Shown: positions 15,207 through 23,852 of the stretch, in pieces
How the letters are laid out: the number at the start of each line of letters is the position of its first letter
Numbering within the stretch: the stretch's first letter is position 1
NCBI GenBank assembly: GCA_036274695.1
Contig: DASUFF010000044.1
Span: forward strand, 10,879-74,878
Direction of reading: 5' to 3'
Length of the DNA: 64,000 nt
Source: DASUFF01 sp036274695
GTDB taxonomy: Bacteria; UBA10199; JACPAL01; GCA-016699445
Made by a program: the position numbers and the translations under genes
The notes under the pieces: generated by a model
Seen by the model: the letters and a program-made list of their open reading frames with translations, nothing else
The model's database searches: none
What the model was told of the DNA's origin: nothing

Positions 15207-16822
15207 AAATTTGCCTCATCAATCCACCGACCACCGCTCCTTGGGAACGCCGCGTTTATTTCCCCATGGCCTTGATCACATTGGGCGGGGTTTTGAAGAA
15301 ATTGGGCGTTGAGGCGGCCCTCTGGGATTTCGATCTTTATTTCAAAAAGGCGGGGAACACCACGGAGGCCGGTTTCAGCCGCCTGCTGAAGGCCGGCGTC
15401 GTTTCTGCGGGTACGAAAATCTTCGGCATTTCGTCGCTCTGCTCGAATTTTCCCATGGCCGTCTGGATCTCTAAGAAGATCAAAGAATATTGCCCGGACG
15501 CCTTGATCATCCTGGGAGGACCGCAGCCCTCGTCGATACCCACGCAGATTCTGGAACAATTTGATTTTATCGACGTCGTCGCCGCGGGCGAGGGAGAAGT
15601 CACCCTGGAAGAGATGGTCCGGTGCAATTTCGACCGCGCCGCACTCGCCGAAATACCGGGTGTCGCCGTCAGGATCGGCCAGGAAATCAAATTCAATACG
15701 AAAAGGCCTCTCGTCGCCGACATGGACGATCTTCCGATGCCCGATTGGTCCTTGCTGGATCTCAAGGAATATTACGCCCCGCACCTGGAGAAATTCCCGA
15801 CGCCGGTGGAAGTCGGCCGCGGATGCCCTTATAATTGCACGTTCTGCTCGACCGCCCTGATGTGGCAAAAAGACTTCCGCGTAAAATCGCCCAGAAGGAT
15901 TCTCGATGAGATGGAGCTCCTTCATCGGGAATACGACATCACGGAATTCGAGTTCGTCCATGACAACTTCACGACCTCCAAGAAGTTCGTGGGCGAATTT
16001 TGCGATTTCATGGAACGCGAAAACACCAAAAACTTTCTGTGGCATGCGGCCTCTCGAACGGATTGCCTCGACATCCCCCGATTGGAAAAGATGCACGCCG
16101 TCGGGTTGAAGGGCCTTTTTTTCGGCATCGAGACCGGTTCCGAAAGAATGCAAAAAGTCATCAAAAAGGGGCTTCAGTTCGATAGATTCGAGCCTATCTT
16201 ACGACGGGCGAACGAGTTGGAAATCGTCGTGACGACGGCATTCATTCTGGGATTCCCCGATGAGGAGGCCGAAGACTTCGATCAAACCGTGCGCCGGGCC
16301 CTGCATTATAAGAACCTCGACACGCGGTGGGTCGTCTTCTCCAAGCTGGCGGCTTTAACGGGCACGGACCTCTATCGCAATTACGTGGATAAGCTGACCA
16401 CGCCGTCGGGACTCTCCGTTTTCAGCCCGCAATATTACGGGCTCCCGTACATCAACGACCTGATCAAGAAGCACCCCGATCTCTTTTCTTCTTTTTATCA
16501 CGTTCCGCACCGTCTGTTTTCCTCCGAGTTTCTCGGAAAGTTCGTCCAGTTCGCGAGTTTGTTGGTGAACGGAAATCCCAAGACCACCCTCATGATCATG
16601 GAAAATCTGCGCATCGGTGTGGTCGAATTGTTTTCCCTGTGGGACGATTGGGCCCTGGAAAGAGACATTCCCTGCTTCCGTCATCATTCCTATTCCTACG
16701 AACGCTTCCGTAAGGACTTTGCGGCCTTCCTGAATGACGTGATCTTCAAAGGCGCGATCGCGATGACGCACGGTGGTTCGGAAGGAAAATTCGAGTCTTC
16801 AGGCCACGCGATTTTTTCCTAA
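15203..16822 (+). CDS. Cobalamin-binding radical SAM protein
   Basis: 539 aa. The N-terminal B12-binding Rossmann-like domain (about 1-160; ICLINPPTTAP, ILGGPQPSS, AAGEGEVTLEEM) is followed by a radical SAM core with the cluster ligands Cys208, Cys212 and Cys215 in GRGCPYNCTFCS, FFGIETGSERMQKVIKKG and a C-terminal helical extension (about 390-539). Class B radical SAM enzymes methylate unactivated carbons or catalyse ring contractions on lipids, antibiotics and tetrapyrroles. The N-terminal DxHxxG-type cobalamin motif is not obvious, so B12 may be bound base-off without a His ligand. Coupled to the secreted protein upstream. Confidence 0.85.
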   Translation: MKICLINPPTTAPWERRVYFPMALITLGGVLKKLGVEAALWDFDLYFKKAGNTTEAGFSRLLKAGVVSAGTKIFGISSLCSNFPMAVWISKKIKEYCPDALIILGGPQPSSIPTQILEQFDFIDVVAAGEGEVTLEEMVRCNFDRAALAEIPGVAVRIGQEIKFNTKRPLVADMDDLPMPDWSLLDLKEYYAPHLEKFPTPVEVGRGCPYNCTFCSTALMWQKDFRVKSPRRILDEMELLHREYDITEFEFVHDNFTTSKKFVGEFCDFMERENTKNFLWHAASRTDCLDIPRLEKMHAVGLKGLFFGIETGSERMQKVIKKGLQFDRFEPILRRANELEIVVTTAFILGFPDEEAEDFDQTVRRALHYKNLDTRWVVFSKLAALTGTDLYRNYVDKLTTPSGLSVFSPQYYGLPYINDLIKKHPDLFSSFYHVPHRLFSSEFLGKFVQFASLLVNGNPKTTLMIMENLRIGVVELFSLWDDWALERDIPCFRHHSYSYERFRKDFAAFLNDVIFKGAIAMTHGGSEGKFESSGHAIFS

Positions 16823-16984
16823 AGCGGCAAAGGAAAAGTCGGACACGCGTCGACCCCATTGAAAAATAGTCCGAAAAGGTTTCAGAAATCCGCATCGTCC
16901 AAAAATCAAACCTAGCTGTCCATTCCCCCGGTCTTTCAATCCCGTGATCGCCAATATTTCCTAGCCATTCCGCATCATCGCACT

Positions 16985-17000
16985 TGGCCCGCGTCTTGCT
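16985..17000 (+). promoter_or_regulatory. Sigma-54 promoter match upstream of the HTH gene
   Basis: TGGCCCG-CGTC-TTGCT, one mismatch to consensus, with GG/GC spacing of 10. It lies 22 bases upstream of a sigma-70-type promoter, so the HTH gene could have two alternative promoters. The gap from 16823 to here shows no gene. Confidence 0.55.
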
Positions 17001-17021
17001 CTCCTATCAATAGCCGGTCGT

Positions 17022-17050
17022 TTGACAAGTGATACCTTTAAAGGTATCAT
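17022..17050 (+). promoter_or_regulatory. Sigma-70 promoter embedded in a perfect 18-bp palindromic operator
   Basis: -35 TTGACA (17022-17027), 17-base spacer, -10 TATCAT (17045-17050). A perfect palindrome GATACCTTTAAAGGTATC (17031-17048) fills the spacer and overlaps the -10, so a dimeric repressor bound there would block RNA polymerase. The HTH protein encoded just downstream is the obvious candidate for autoregulation. Confidence 0.75.
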
Positions 17051-17096
17051 ATTGGAGGTAGCGTGGGCAGGATAAGGCGGGGGCGAGGAGTGTTTT

Positions 17097-17561
17097 TTGA
17101 AACATAACAAATTCAGAAAGGTCGAGTTCGACAACAAGAAGAGGGTTTTTCATCTAGAGTATTCTTCCGGTTTAAAGGTGGATTGCCCTTATTCCGCCCT
17201 GGGCATTCGAGACAGAGTGGTCGAAGCCGGACTGGATCCTGAAGTGGGGCGGCATTCCTTTTATTTCAGGCTGAATAACGGCAAGAAAGATTATGTCCCC
17301 CACGATCAGCCGCTCCATATCGTCCAAAACCCCGAGTACGTCCGCGAAACGACGCTCTTTGAAGTGACCAAACAGCTGAATCGCTTCATTCGGGAATCCG
17401 GGGTTTCCAAGCGTGAGCTGGCCAGGCGACTCGGCACATCTCTGACCCAGCTAGCCCGACTTTTGGATACGACGAACTACAAGAAGGAACTTTCCCGCCT
17501 GATCGAGCTGGCGGCCATGCTCAACTACGAATTCAAATGGGAATTCAAACGAGCCGCATGA
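17097..17561 (+). CDS. Antitoxin-like protein: N-terminal DUF2442-like region plus XRE-type HTH
   Basis: 154 aa from a TTG start with GAGGAG 6 bases upstream; no in-frame ATG fits. The N-terminal half (about 1-80, VEFDNKKRVFHLEYSSG) is beta-rich and resembles DUF2442-type antitoxin domains. The C-terminal helix-turn-helix (about 105-150, SKRELARRLGTSLTQLARLLD) is XRE-like. The palindromic operator over its promoter fits an autorepressor as in type II toxin-antitoxin or phage-like systems, but no toxin partner is adjacent: the next gene is a glyoxalase. Its stop overlaps an in-frame ATG of that gene (ATGA). Orphan regulator is the best description. Confidence 0.65.
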   Translation: MKHNKFRKVEFDNKKRVFHLEYSSGLKVDCPYSALGIRDRVVEAGLDPEVGRHSFYFRLNNGKKDYVPHDQPLHIVQNPEYVRETTLFEVTKQLNRFIRESGVSKRELARRLGTSLTQLARLLDTTNYKKELSRLIELAAMLNYEFKWEFKRAA

Positions 17562-17578
17562 AATGCTACGGTTTCCCC

Positions 17579-17965
17579 ATGAAATACCTCCACACCATGC
17601 TCCGAGTCGTCGACCTCGAAAAATCCCTCAAATTCTACACCGAAGGCCTCGGCTTCCACCTCATCTCCCGCGAAGACTACCCCAAGGACAAATTCACCCT
17701 CGCTTTCATTGCGCCGCCGGGTTCCGGCAAAGACGCCCCGATGATCGAGCTCACCCACAATTGGGAGACCAAATCTTACGTCCACGGCGACGGCTACGGT
17801 CACATCGCGTTTCAAGTGGACTCCATCGCGGACGTCCAGAAGCGCCTGAAGGAGCACGGCTACGATTTAAGCTGGGGCCCGGGCGAGACGCCGTCGGGTA
17901 AGCGGAAGATGGCCTTTGTGGACGATCCGGATGGGTATGAGATCGAGTTGTTGGAAGGGCACTAA
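17579..17965 (+). CDS. gloA: Lactoylglutathione lyase (glyoxalase I)
   Basis: 128 aa. The start KYLHTMLRVVDLEKSLKFY and motifs GHIAFQVD and FVDDPDGYEIELLE match bacterial GloA (about 135 aa). Metal ligands His5, the Glu of IELTH, the His of GYGHIAF and the Glu of YEIELLE are all present, so a Ni/Co-type enzyme converting the methylglyoxal-glutathione hemithioacetal to S-lactoylglutathione is expected. The ATG at 17579 fits the family N terminus; an ATG at 17558 overlapping the HTH stop is an alternative. Cytoplasmic. Confidence 0.9.
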   Translation: MKYLHTMLRVVDLEKSLKFYTEGLGFHLISREDYPKDKFTLAFIAPPGSGKDAPMIELTHNWETKSYVHGDGYGHIAFQVDSIADVQKRLKEHGYDLSWGPGETPSGKRKMAFVDDPDGYEIELLEGH

Positions 17966-18229
17966 TTGTCCCCCATCTTCAAAATCATCGTCATCTTCCT
18001 TCTGGCCTGGCCGGCCTTGGTCTCCCTCATCACCGGCCGCATCTATCTCCGTTCCGGTTCTACCGCGAAAGGATGGATGCCCCGGGCCTTCGGCGCGTGT
18101 CTTCTCTTGGCGGCGGCGGTCTTGGCTCTGTATTGGACGGGGCATTGGCCGTTGTCGCTTCAAGGGGCCGTCACGCCGGCGGTGGTGGTGCTGTTGGTCT
18201 TGGCCGTGGCGCTGCAAGCGATTTTTTGA
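17966..18229 (+). CDS. Small membrane protein, three transmembrane segments
   Basis: 87 aa, TTG start directly after the gloA stop. Hydrophobic stretches at about 5-23, 40-58 and 66-86. No family recognised. Its last 70 bases overlap the convergent gene at 18160, so one of the two may be mis-called. Confidence 0.5.
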   Translation: MSPIFKIIVIFLLAWPALVSLITGRIYLRSGSTAKGWMPRAFGACLLLAAAVLALYWTGHWPLSLQGAVTPAVVVLLVLAVALQAIF

Positions 18230-18741
18230 AGTTGACGTCGCTTATTCGTTTCTCCGGGGTCGTCCCCTCGAGGAGCCATCATTTGACCCGCGAAGTGAAC
18301 GGCCGCCTTGGTCCGATCGGCCTCCGCGAGCCGCTCCGCTTTTTTCCAAACCGGCTGGAGCTTTCGCCCGGCGTCATAAGAGCCGCGGACGATTGTCGTG
18401 AGCCAAAAACCGTCCGATTGAGGAGGGGAGGGATCGTCGGAGACGGTCGCGTTCGCGGCCAAGGCGATTTGCCGCCCCAACTCGAAATCGGAGATCTCGT
18501 GATCGTCGATCGCAAGGAGTTCGCGCAATTCCGAAATATTGTCCGCTCCGAGCGTGTTGAAGAATTGGATGAGATAGAAAGTGCGGCTTAAGGCGAAGCT
18601 CTGATCGCGGCGCCGGACGATGCCGGACACCATCTGCACGGAGGTCCCGGGTGAGGTCAAGGAGTCACGGGACGCCTCCACTCGCCATTCCTCGGGATGC
18701 CTCGGATCCAAGATGAAGCGTGCCGAGGTCATGGAGGGCAT
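18160..18741 (-). CDS. Hypothetical protein
   Basis: 193 aa, soluble and largely helical in the middle (RTFYLIQFFNTLGADNISELRELL). No signal peptide, domain or motif recognised. The C terminus (from about residue 170) overlaps the small membrane protein gene and is low-complexity, so the true end may be as shown but the tail is doubtful. AGG lies just before the ATG. Confidence 0.45.
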   Translation of the reverse strand: MPSMTSARFILDPRHPEEWRVEASRDSLTSPGTSVQMVSGIVRRRDQSFALSRTFYLIQFFNTLGADNISELRELLAIDDHEISDFELGRQIALAANATVSDDPSPPQSDGFWLTTIVRGSYDAGRKLQPVWKKAERLAEADRTKAAVHFAGQMMAPRGDDPGETNKRRQLQKIACSATAKTNSTTTAGVTAP

Positions 18742-18819
18742 GTGCCTCGGGCGCGTTAATAATTCCCCATTATCTTTCTTACAGTCGAAGCGCTAGAATC
18801 ACTTTTCGAGGTGGTTCCG

Positions 18820-19116
18820 ATGAACAGACGCCTTCGGTTCGCCTGCCTTTTGTCCTTGGTTTTTCTCGCCGGGTCTCTTGAAACGCCGGCCAGGGCGGAG
18901 CAGGGCGGCGTCGAGGAGGCGCCCAAGGAGTCTTCGTTTACCTATGATCGAAAGACCGGCCTTTTCGTCCGCGTCCGGCCGAAGAGGCATCCTTCCTTCT
19001 ACCGGGCCGGAGACTTGAACGTGAACGTCGGCTATGCGCCGAGGGTGTCGCGTCCGACGGAGGAGACGTTGCCTCCCGGCGTCGAACGCTTCCTTTTCAA
19101 GCGGACGTTTCCATAG
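18820..19116 (+). CDS. Small secreted protein
   Basis: 98 aa from the ATG at 18820 (GAGG 8 bases upstream; a GTG at 18811 is in frame). Signal peptide MNRRLRFACLLSLVFLAGSL with cleavage near ARAEQ, then a short basic mature part ending in FLFKRTFP. No domain recognised. Confidence 0.55.
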   Translation: MNRRLRFACLLSLVFLAGSLETPARAEQGGVEEAPKESSFTYDRKTGLFVRVRPKRHPSFYRAGDLNVNVGYAPRVSRPTEETLPPGVERFLFKRTFP

Positions 19117-19125
19117 GGGAATCCC

Positions 19126-19485
19126 CTAAATCTTCGTCAAAGCCCCCTTCGCGTCCTCGACGTCCCACTTGAGCGCATTCACGGACGCCTTCTCCGGCAG
19201 ATACACCACCGGCACCGCGCCGCCTTCCTGGAAACGTTCATAGACGGCGTTCGTCACGAACACCCGACGCTTGTGCGCCGTCCCCGTCGGATCGGTGAAC
19301 TCATACGTCAGCGCCGGCCGCCGCTTCTTTCCCATGCGCACCGTGGTTTTCACCGTGATCGTGGCCAGGGTCTCGACGCCCGACGCGACTAACTTTTTGA
19401 ATTCCGTTCCGCGTTTGACGACCACGAAAAGCCAGCAGGCGATGGAGAGGGCGATCAGGAGGAAGGGGAGGAGGAAGGAAATCAT
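19126..19485 (-). CDS. DUF3592-like membrane protein
   Basis: 119 aa from the internal ATG at 19485, which is followed directly by the hydrophobic anchor ISFLLPFLLIALSIACWLFV. The rest (ASGVETLATITVKTTV, PALTYEFTDPTGTAHKRRVFV, VPVVYLPEKAS) is the soluble beta domain typical of DUF3592 proteins. Convergent with the small secreted protein gene, 9 bases apart. Function unknown. Confidence 0.65.
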   Translation of the reverse strand: MISFLLPFLLIALSIACWLFVVVKRGTEFKKLVASGVETLATITVKTTVRMGKKRRPALTYEFTDPTGTAHKRRVFVTNAVYERFQEGGAVPVVYLPEKASVNALKWDVEDAKGALTKI

Positions 19486-19614
19486 GGCCCGAAGATAGCA
19501 TGACCCCAAAACCGCCGGCGAAAAATACTCCATTCATCGGATGGGGTTGGATAAATGTTGGGGAATTGCTTTTGCGGCAACGTGCTGTAAACGCCTCGAT
19601 GTTGAGGTGCGCCT

Positions 19615-21126
19615 ATGCCGCAGTTTCCCGGTTTCGTGAGTCTCCTAAATCCGATGGCGGTTGGAGCGGCGGGCGCGATCGACGCCTCATTAATTACCAC
19701 CCGGCCGCCTCCGCCCTCGAGCGACCCGGCTCCGCCGTTAACGGGATTGACTTCCGCGACCACCTCACATGTCCGACTTCAGCAATCATATGCCGCCCGC
19801 CTCTTGAGTCCCACCGCCCCTCCGGAACCATCGGAAACGGACGGTGAGATGTCTCCGATGGACGAGCTGGACTCGCTCCTGCGATCGGCCGATCCCGACT
19901 TGGCGAAGCGCGGAAGCCGGGTCACGTATCTGCTTCCCTGGATGTCTTCGAGCGATCTGCGGGAATGCCTTCAAAGGTTCCGAGGAGGTCCGGATATCGC
20001 GGAAGCCCTCTCGTCCATGATGGAGCAGGCGGCCACCGACGAGCTCCGTTTTCACTGGCTGCGTTTTTTGGCTGCGGCCTCCCAGGCGGGAATTTCCAAT
20101 AGGGTGGCTCTTAAAAGGTTGGTGGGGCGGATTTCAGGAAAGCTCAAGACCAACTCGGAAAGGGAATTGAGATGGTATGGAGCGACGGAGAGCCTGATCG
20201 AGACGCTCGGGTCGTCGCCCGCGAGTTTGAGTCAGGAGAAAGTGTATCATGCCTTTCAAGAAGTCCGGTCTTCGCTTTGGAAGATCGGGTGTCCGCTGTC
20301 CCTGATCGATCGCTTGATCAACGAATCCTCCCGCAACGATCACCACGGGCAGATCGCCTATTGGATGTTCGATCACTGGTCTTCCGATTGGTCCGCGGTT
20401 CCGAAAGTCATCGGGCTTCAGTATATGGCGGATCGGATCGCCGCGGCCGGGGACGTGGTGTTGGGTTTGTACATCCTTCAGGATCCGAACCGGTCTTTGG
20501 ACGAGCTGGAAACCGTTCGCGGAGGCCGATTCCTTCGGGCCTGGTTCAGCGATCACGAGAAGGGTTTCGCCAGCGTCATGAACGTGGCCAATGCCCCTTC
20601 CGAAGACTTGTTGGAGAAGGTCATCAATGCCTATGCGGATCCCGACAATTACTTTTTGCCGCCGGTCCACGGTCTAATCCGGGAATTGCGGGCCCGAGCG
20701 AGGGAGAGCGTCTATGGGGCTCAAGAAGACATGCTGCATCGGGCGGCGGGAAAATTACTGAAAGCCTGCATTCTGGAGCCGATCTTTCAAGTAGGGCAAC
20801 GCGAAGATAACGACGATCAGCTGGCGGAGATCGTGGACAACCTGGAGGAAGGGATGCGTCGCGGCGACGACTGTTCGCCGGACGAATGGGTCGCTTTGAT
20901 GTCGGAGACCATGGAAGCCTTGCAGGCCCGTCACCGCCAGGAAGCGGCTCATGATTTCCTCCGCGCGATGTACAAGCTGGCCCTTTGTCCCGACGGCACG
21001 TATGCGAATCTTCGGCTCAATCTCGTGACGAATCTCGAAATCGCGATGCACGGCCGAAAAAATGAAAGAGACTCTCGTCCGCTCAAGAGAATTTGCCAGA
21101 GTCTGATGGCGTGGAAGATCGAATGA
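19615..21126 (+). CDS. Hypothetical alpha-helical protein
   Basis: 503 aa. The first about 80 residues are low-complexity and Pro/Ser/Thr-rich (LITTRPPPPSSDPAPP); an ATG in MSPMDELDSLL (about residue 79) is a plausible alternative start. The remainder is dense amphipathic helix with no signal peptide, reminiscent of helical-repeat scaffolds but without a recognised repeat (for example LLEKVINAYADPDNYFLPPV). No neighbours on the same strand define its function. Confidence 0.6.
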   Translation: MPQFPGFVSLLNPMAVGAAGAIDASLITTRPPPPSSDPAPPLTGLTSATTSHVRLQQSYAARLLSPTAPPEPSETDGEMSPMDELDSLLRSADPDLAKRGSRVTYLLPWMSSSDLRECLQRFRGGPDIAEALSSMMEQAATDELRFHWLRFLAAASQAGISNRVALKRLVGRISGKLKTNSERELRWYGATESLIETLGSSPASLSQEKVYHAFQEVRSSLWKIGCPLSLIDRLINESSRNDHHGQIAYWMFDHWSSDWSAVPKVIGLQYMADRIAAAGDVVLGLYILQDPNRSLDELETVRGGRFLRAWFSDHEKGFASVMNVANAPSEDLLEKVINAYADPDNYFLPPVHGLIRELRARARESVYGAQEDMLHRAAGKLLKACILEPIFQVGQREDNDDQLAEIVDNLEEGMRRGDDCSPDEWVALMSETMEALQARHRQEAAHDFLRAMYKLALCPDGTYANLRLNLVTNLEIAMHGRKNERDSRPLKRICQSLMAWKIE

Positions 21127-21213
21127 TCGGCGGAAAGGGCGAAAATCATCTGTTTCGATGACGCCAAGGAAGGCGGGTCCCCTTAGAATCTCCGGATTCA
21201 AAAAGGAGGCCCC

Positions 21214-21789
21214 ATGAAACGATTCGCTCTCAGTCTCGGTCTCGCCGCCGTCCTGCTCAGCCCCGCGATTCAAGCGGCTCCTCACAACGATTTCGAGGAC
21301 GTCTCCTGGATCTCGGGCGGCCAGCGCCACATCTACGGAACGGTCTTCACCCAACCGGCCGATCCGGGAGTCGTGGACGTCTACGTCATCGGTCCGGTGA
21401 ACGCCGACGACCCGCTGGACGATGTGACGCTGGACCCCCATTATCCCTACGTCCACGATCACGTGACCACCAAGGTCCCCTTCGGGCATCGCAAGCTCGC
21501 CCGCTTCCTGGTGGTCGACTTCGGGGTCAACGGAAACGCGGGCAACGTCCATACGCGCACCGTCGTGGCCAATCCCGATTTCCCTCCGATCGAGCCGGAG
21601 GACGGCAGCTTCCACGTCACTCCCACGCGCGAGGCTCCTTACGAGATCGATCTGGGGACGGGATTCGTGCCGCTGACGTCCGTCGAAGTCGTGCAAGCCG
21701 GTATCACGGCGGGACTCCTCCGCACTATCGAGATCGCCCAAGACATCAGCGTGACGGGATGGAGCGGCGGAACCGTCGGGGACGAATAG
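21214..21789 (+). CDS. Secreted protein of unknown function
   Basis: 191 aa. Clear signal peptide (MKRFALSLGLAAVLLSPAIQAA, cut after QAA). The mature part is beta-rich with several His (HDHVTTKVPFGHRK) and no Cys. AAGGAGG precedes the ATG. Its stop abuts that of the convergent LuxR gene. Confidence 0.65.
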   Translation: MKRFALSLGLAAVLLSPAIQAAPHNDFEDVSWISGGQRHIYGTVFTQPADPGVVDVYVIGPVNADDPLDDVTLDPHYPYVHDHVTTKVPFGHRKLARFLVVDFGVNGNAGNVHTRTVVANPDFPPIEPEDGSFHVTPTREAPYEIDLGTGFVPLTSVEVVQAGITAGLLRTIEIAQDISVTGWSGGTVGDE

Positions 21790-22869
21790 TCAGGATTCTT
21801 TCGAGGGGTGAAACCCGTGGGTCAACAGGGCGGCTTGGACCCTCGAGTCGACGCCGAGTTTTTCCAAGATGCGCCCCACGTGGGTTCGGATGGTGGCGTG
21901 GCTCACGAAGAGCCGCCGGCTGATCTCGCCGTCCGACAGGCCTTGGGCCACGAAGCCCAGCACTTTGATCTCCGCCGGGGTCAGTTGGAAGGGTTTTAAC
22001 CTTTCCCTGGCCTCCGGCGGGATCTCGTGGGCGTCCAATTCCGCCAGCACGAAAGTTTCTCCGGAAACCGCCCGCACCAGCTTGAGCCTCGCGCGGATCG
22101 GAAGACCGCCGTCGCGGGGGATGTCGATTTCGGACAAACACCTGCCGGGGGCCGATTTGCCGCGGGCGAGCTCGCCCAACTTCCGCGCGGCGGATACCAA
22201 GACCGGGGGAAGATGGTCCTTCCCTCCGCGTCGAAGGGCCAGACGGTCGTGTGCGCCCCGCGAGGACCAAAGAAAACGCCCGTCAAGGCCCAAGGCGATC
22301 TCGTCTCGGCGCCTTTCCTCGAGGATGGCGTGCGCCACCCCGATTTTTTCCTCCAACCGGCGGTTCCGTTTCGCCACGGCGCGGAGCGGATCGAGGATCC
22401 GATGCAGCGCCTTCTCCTCCTCCCGGCTGAAATCAGGCTGGCGGAAGGAGCGCGCCAGGACCAACCCGACCATGCCCGGAGAATGGTACTCCGAATCGGT
22501 CAGGCGGATGTGCACCAAATGATCGGCGTCCCGCGGATGCATAAACTCATGGAAGGCCTCGGACTTGAGGTAGTCCTTCCACGCCTCGAGGCGGGAGAGG
22601 ACGGCCACGGGGAGGTTGGATTGGCTCTCCTCGGGGTAAAGCGGGTCTGCGGCGTTGCCGCGCCGGGCGTACTCTTCGCAGACTTCGATCAAATTGCCGG
22701 CGACCGGCATCGGACTTTCTTGAGGGCAGTGATAAAGGATCGAGGCGCTCGTATCGAAGAAACGTTCCAAAAGGGGAAGGACTTGGGAGCCCAGGTCCTC
22801 CAAACTGACCGCTTCGAGGGAGACGCGAAAGACAGCCGCGAGGAGTTCGCGCTTGAGACTGGAAATCAT
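21790..22869 (-). CDS. LuxR-family transcriptional regulator
   Basis: 359 aa from the ATG at 22869 (a non-ATG start at 22911 would add 14 residues). The C-terminal LuxR HTH is complete: LTPAEIKVLGFVAQGLSDGE, then ISRRLFVSHATIRTHVGRIL and EKLGV. The N-terminal about 200 residues resemble a GAF/PAS-like sensor without a recognised ligand motif. No receiver domain, so it is not a standard response regulator. It is divergent from the SseB-like gene. Confidence 0.85.
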   Translation of the reverse strand: MISSLKRELLAAVFRVSLEAVSLEDLGSQVLPLLERFFDTSASILYHCPQESPMPVAGNLIEVCEEYARRGNAADPLYPEESQSNLPVAVLSRLEAWKDYLKSEAFHEFMHPRDADHLVHIRLTDSEYHSPGMVGLVLARSFRQPDFSREEEKALHRILDPLRAVAKRNRRLEEKIGVAHAILEERRRDEIALGLDGRFLWSSRGAHDRLALRRGGKDHLPPVLVSAARKLGELARGKSAPGRCLSEIDIPRDGGLPIRARLKLVRAVSGETFVLAELDAHEIPPEARERLKPFQLTPAEIKVLGFVAQGLSDGEISRRLFVSHATIRTHVGRILEKLGVDSRVQAALLTHGFHPSKES

Positions 22870-22988
22870 AGTGTTCCGCGAAATTTTGAACGCGAGCAAA
22901 GAGCCAGTCAAGAAACTTCATTTTCCTTGCGGACGAAAGTTCCGAGCGGATACTTGTTCCGGCGGTCGAGCCGTGTATAATCCGCTGC

Positions 22989-23438
22989 ATGCCGAAGACC
23001 TTTTCTCCCGTCACGCCCCTCGACAAAGCCGTGAAGGCCGCCCGCGAGGGCAAGAACAAGGTGGCGGATTTCTACAGCCTCTTCCTGCGCTCCCGGATCT
23101 TCGTTCCCATCAAGGATTTCCCGGGGGTGAAGCCGAACGCGCAGCGCGCCGTCCTGCGCGGGACGTTTTCTTTCCGCGTCAAGCTCCTCGGCAAGCGGCG
23201 CATCCTGATGATCTTCGACACGCCGATGCGCCTCCAACGCGCGTTCAAGACGCCGACGCAGTTCATTTCGCTGGGTCCGGGGGCCCTCTTGGAGGCGCTG
23301 CCGGCGGATCACTACCTCTTGCTGAACGCGGGCGCGCCTTTCGCCCGGATGTTCCTTCCCAAGGAGCTGGCGTGGCTTAGGAAAAACATGATTCGGAAAA
23401 CCGCGCCCCCGAAGAGGCCGGCCCGACGGCTTAGGTAA
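22989..23438 (+). CDS. SseB N-terminal domain-like protein
   Basis: 149 aa. ADFYSLFLRSRIFVPIK at about 26-42, LMIFDTPMRLQRAF in the middle and a late LLNAGAPFARMFLPKEL resemble SseB-domain proteins (enhanced serine sensitivity family). No signal peptide. Followed after 6 bases by a TPR gene, so probably one operon. The assignment rests on pattern only. Confidence 0.5.
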   Translation: MPKTFSPVTPLDKAVKAAREGKNKVADFYSLFLRSRIFVPIKDFPGVKPNAQRAVLRGTFSFRVKLLGKRRILMIFDTPMRLQRAFKTPTQFISLGPGALLEALPADHYLLLNAGAPFARMFLPKELAWLRKNMIRKTAPPKRPARRLR

Positions 23439-23444
23439 ACTCCC

Positions 23445-23837
23445 ATGGACTACCAAACCTATTACGACCGGGCGCAGGAAGGATCGAAGAAGTTCGATGC
23501 GGGGGACGTGGACGGGGCGATCCGTGTCTTCGAAGACCTCGTCGCAAGCGATCTGGCCGAAGTGGACAAGGCCATCATGTGCCTGAACGTGGCCACCATT
23601 TATGAAAAAAGCGGAAAGACGGACGAGGCTCTGCGGTGGCTGGACCGCGGGATCGCCATCGAGCGGCTCTACTGCCGCTCCAACGTGGCGGAGAACAAGG
23701 CGTTGCTGCTGATCCGTCTCGAGCGTCCGAAGGAAGCGTTGGAGATCTATAAGGAGTACGTGACCAAGCCTTACGTGGGCGAGGAGCAGAAGGCCCGCTT
23801 CTTGAACAACATGCAGGTGTTGGAATCTCAGGCGTAG
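23445..23837 (+). CDS. TPR-repeat protein
   Basis: 130 aa made of about three TPR units: KKFDAGDVDGAIRVFEDLVA, CLNVATIYEKSGKTDEALRW and ALLLIRLERPKEALEIYKEY. Cytoplasmic, likely a protein-interaction module. Six bases after the SseB-like gene and 15 before the membrane protein gene, so part of a three-gene operon. Confidence 0.75.
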   Translation: MDYQTYYDRAQEGSKKFDAGDVDGAIRVFEDLVASDLAEVDKAIMCLNVATIYEKSGKTDEALRWLDRGIAIERLYCRSNVAENKALLLIRLERPKEALEIYKEYVTKPYVGEEQKARFLNNMQVLESQA

Positions 23838-23852
23838 GCGAGGAGGGTCATC

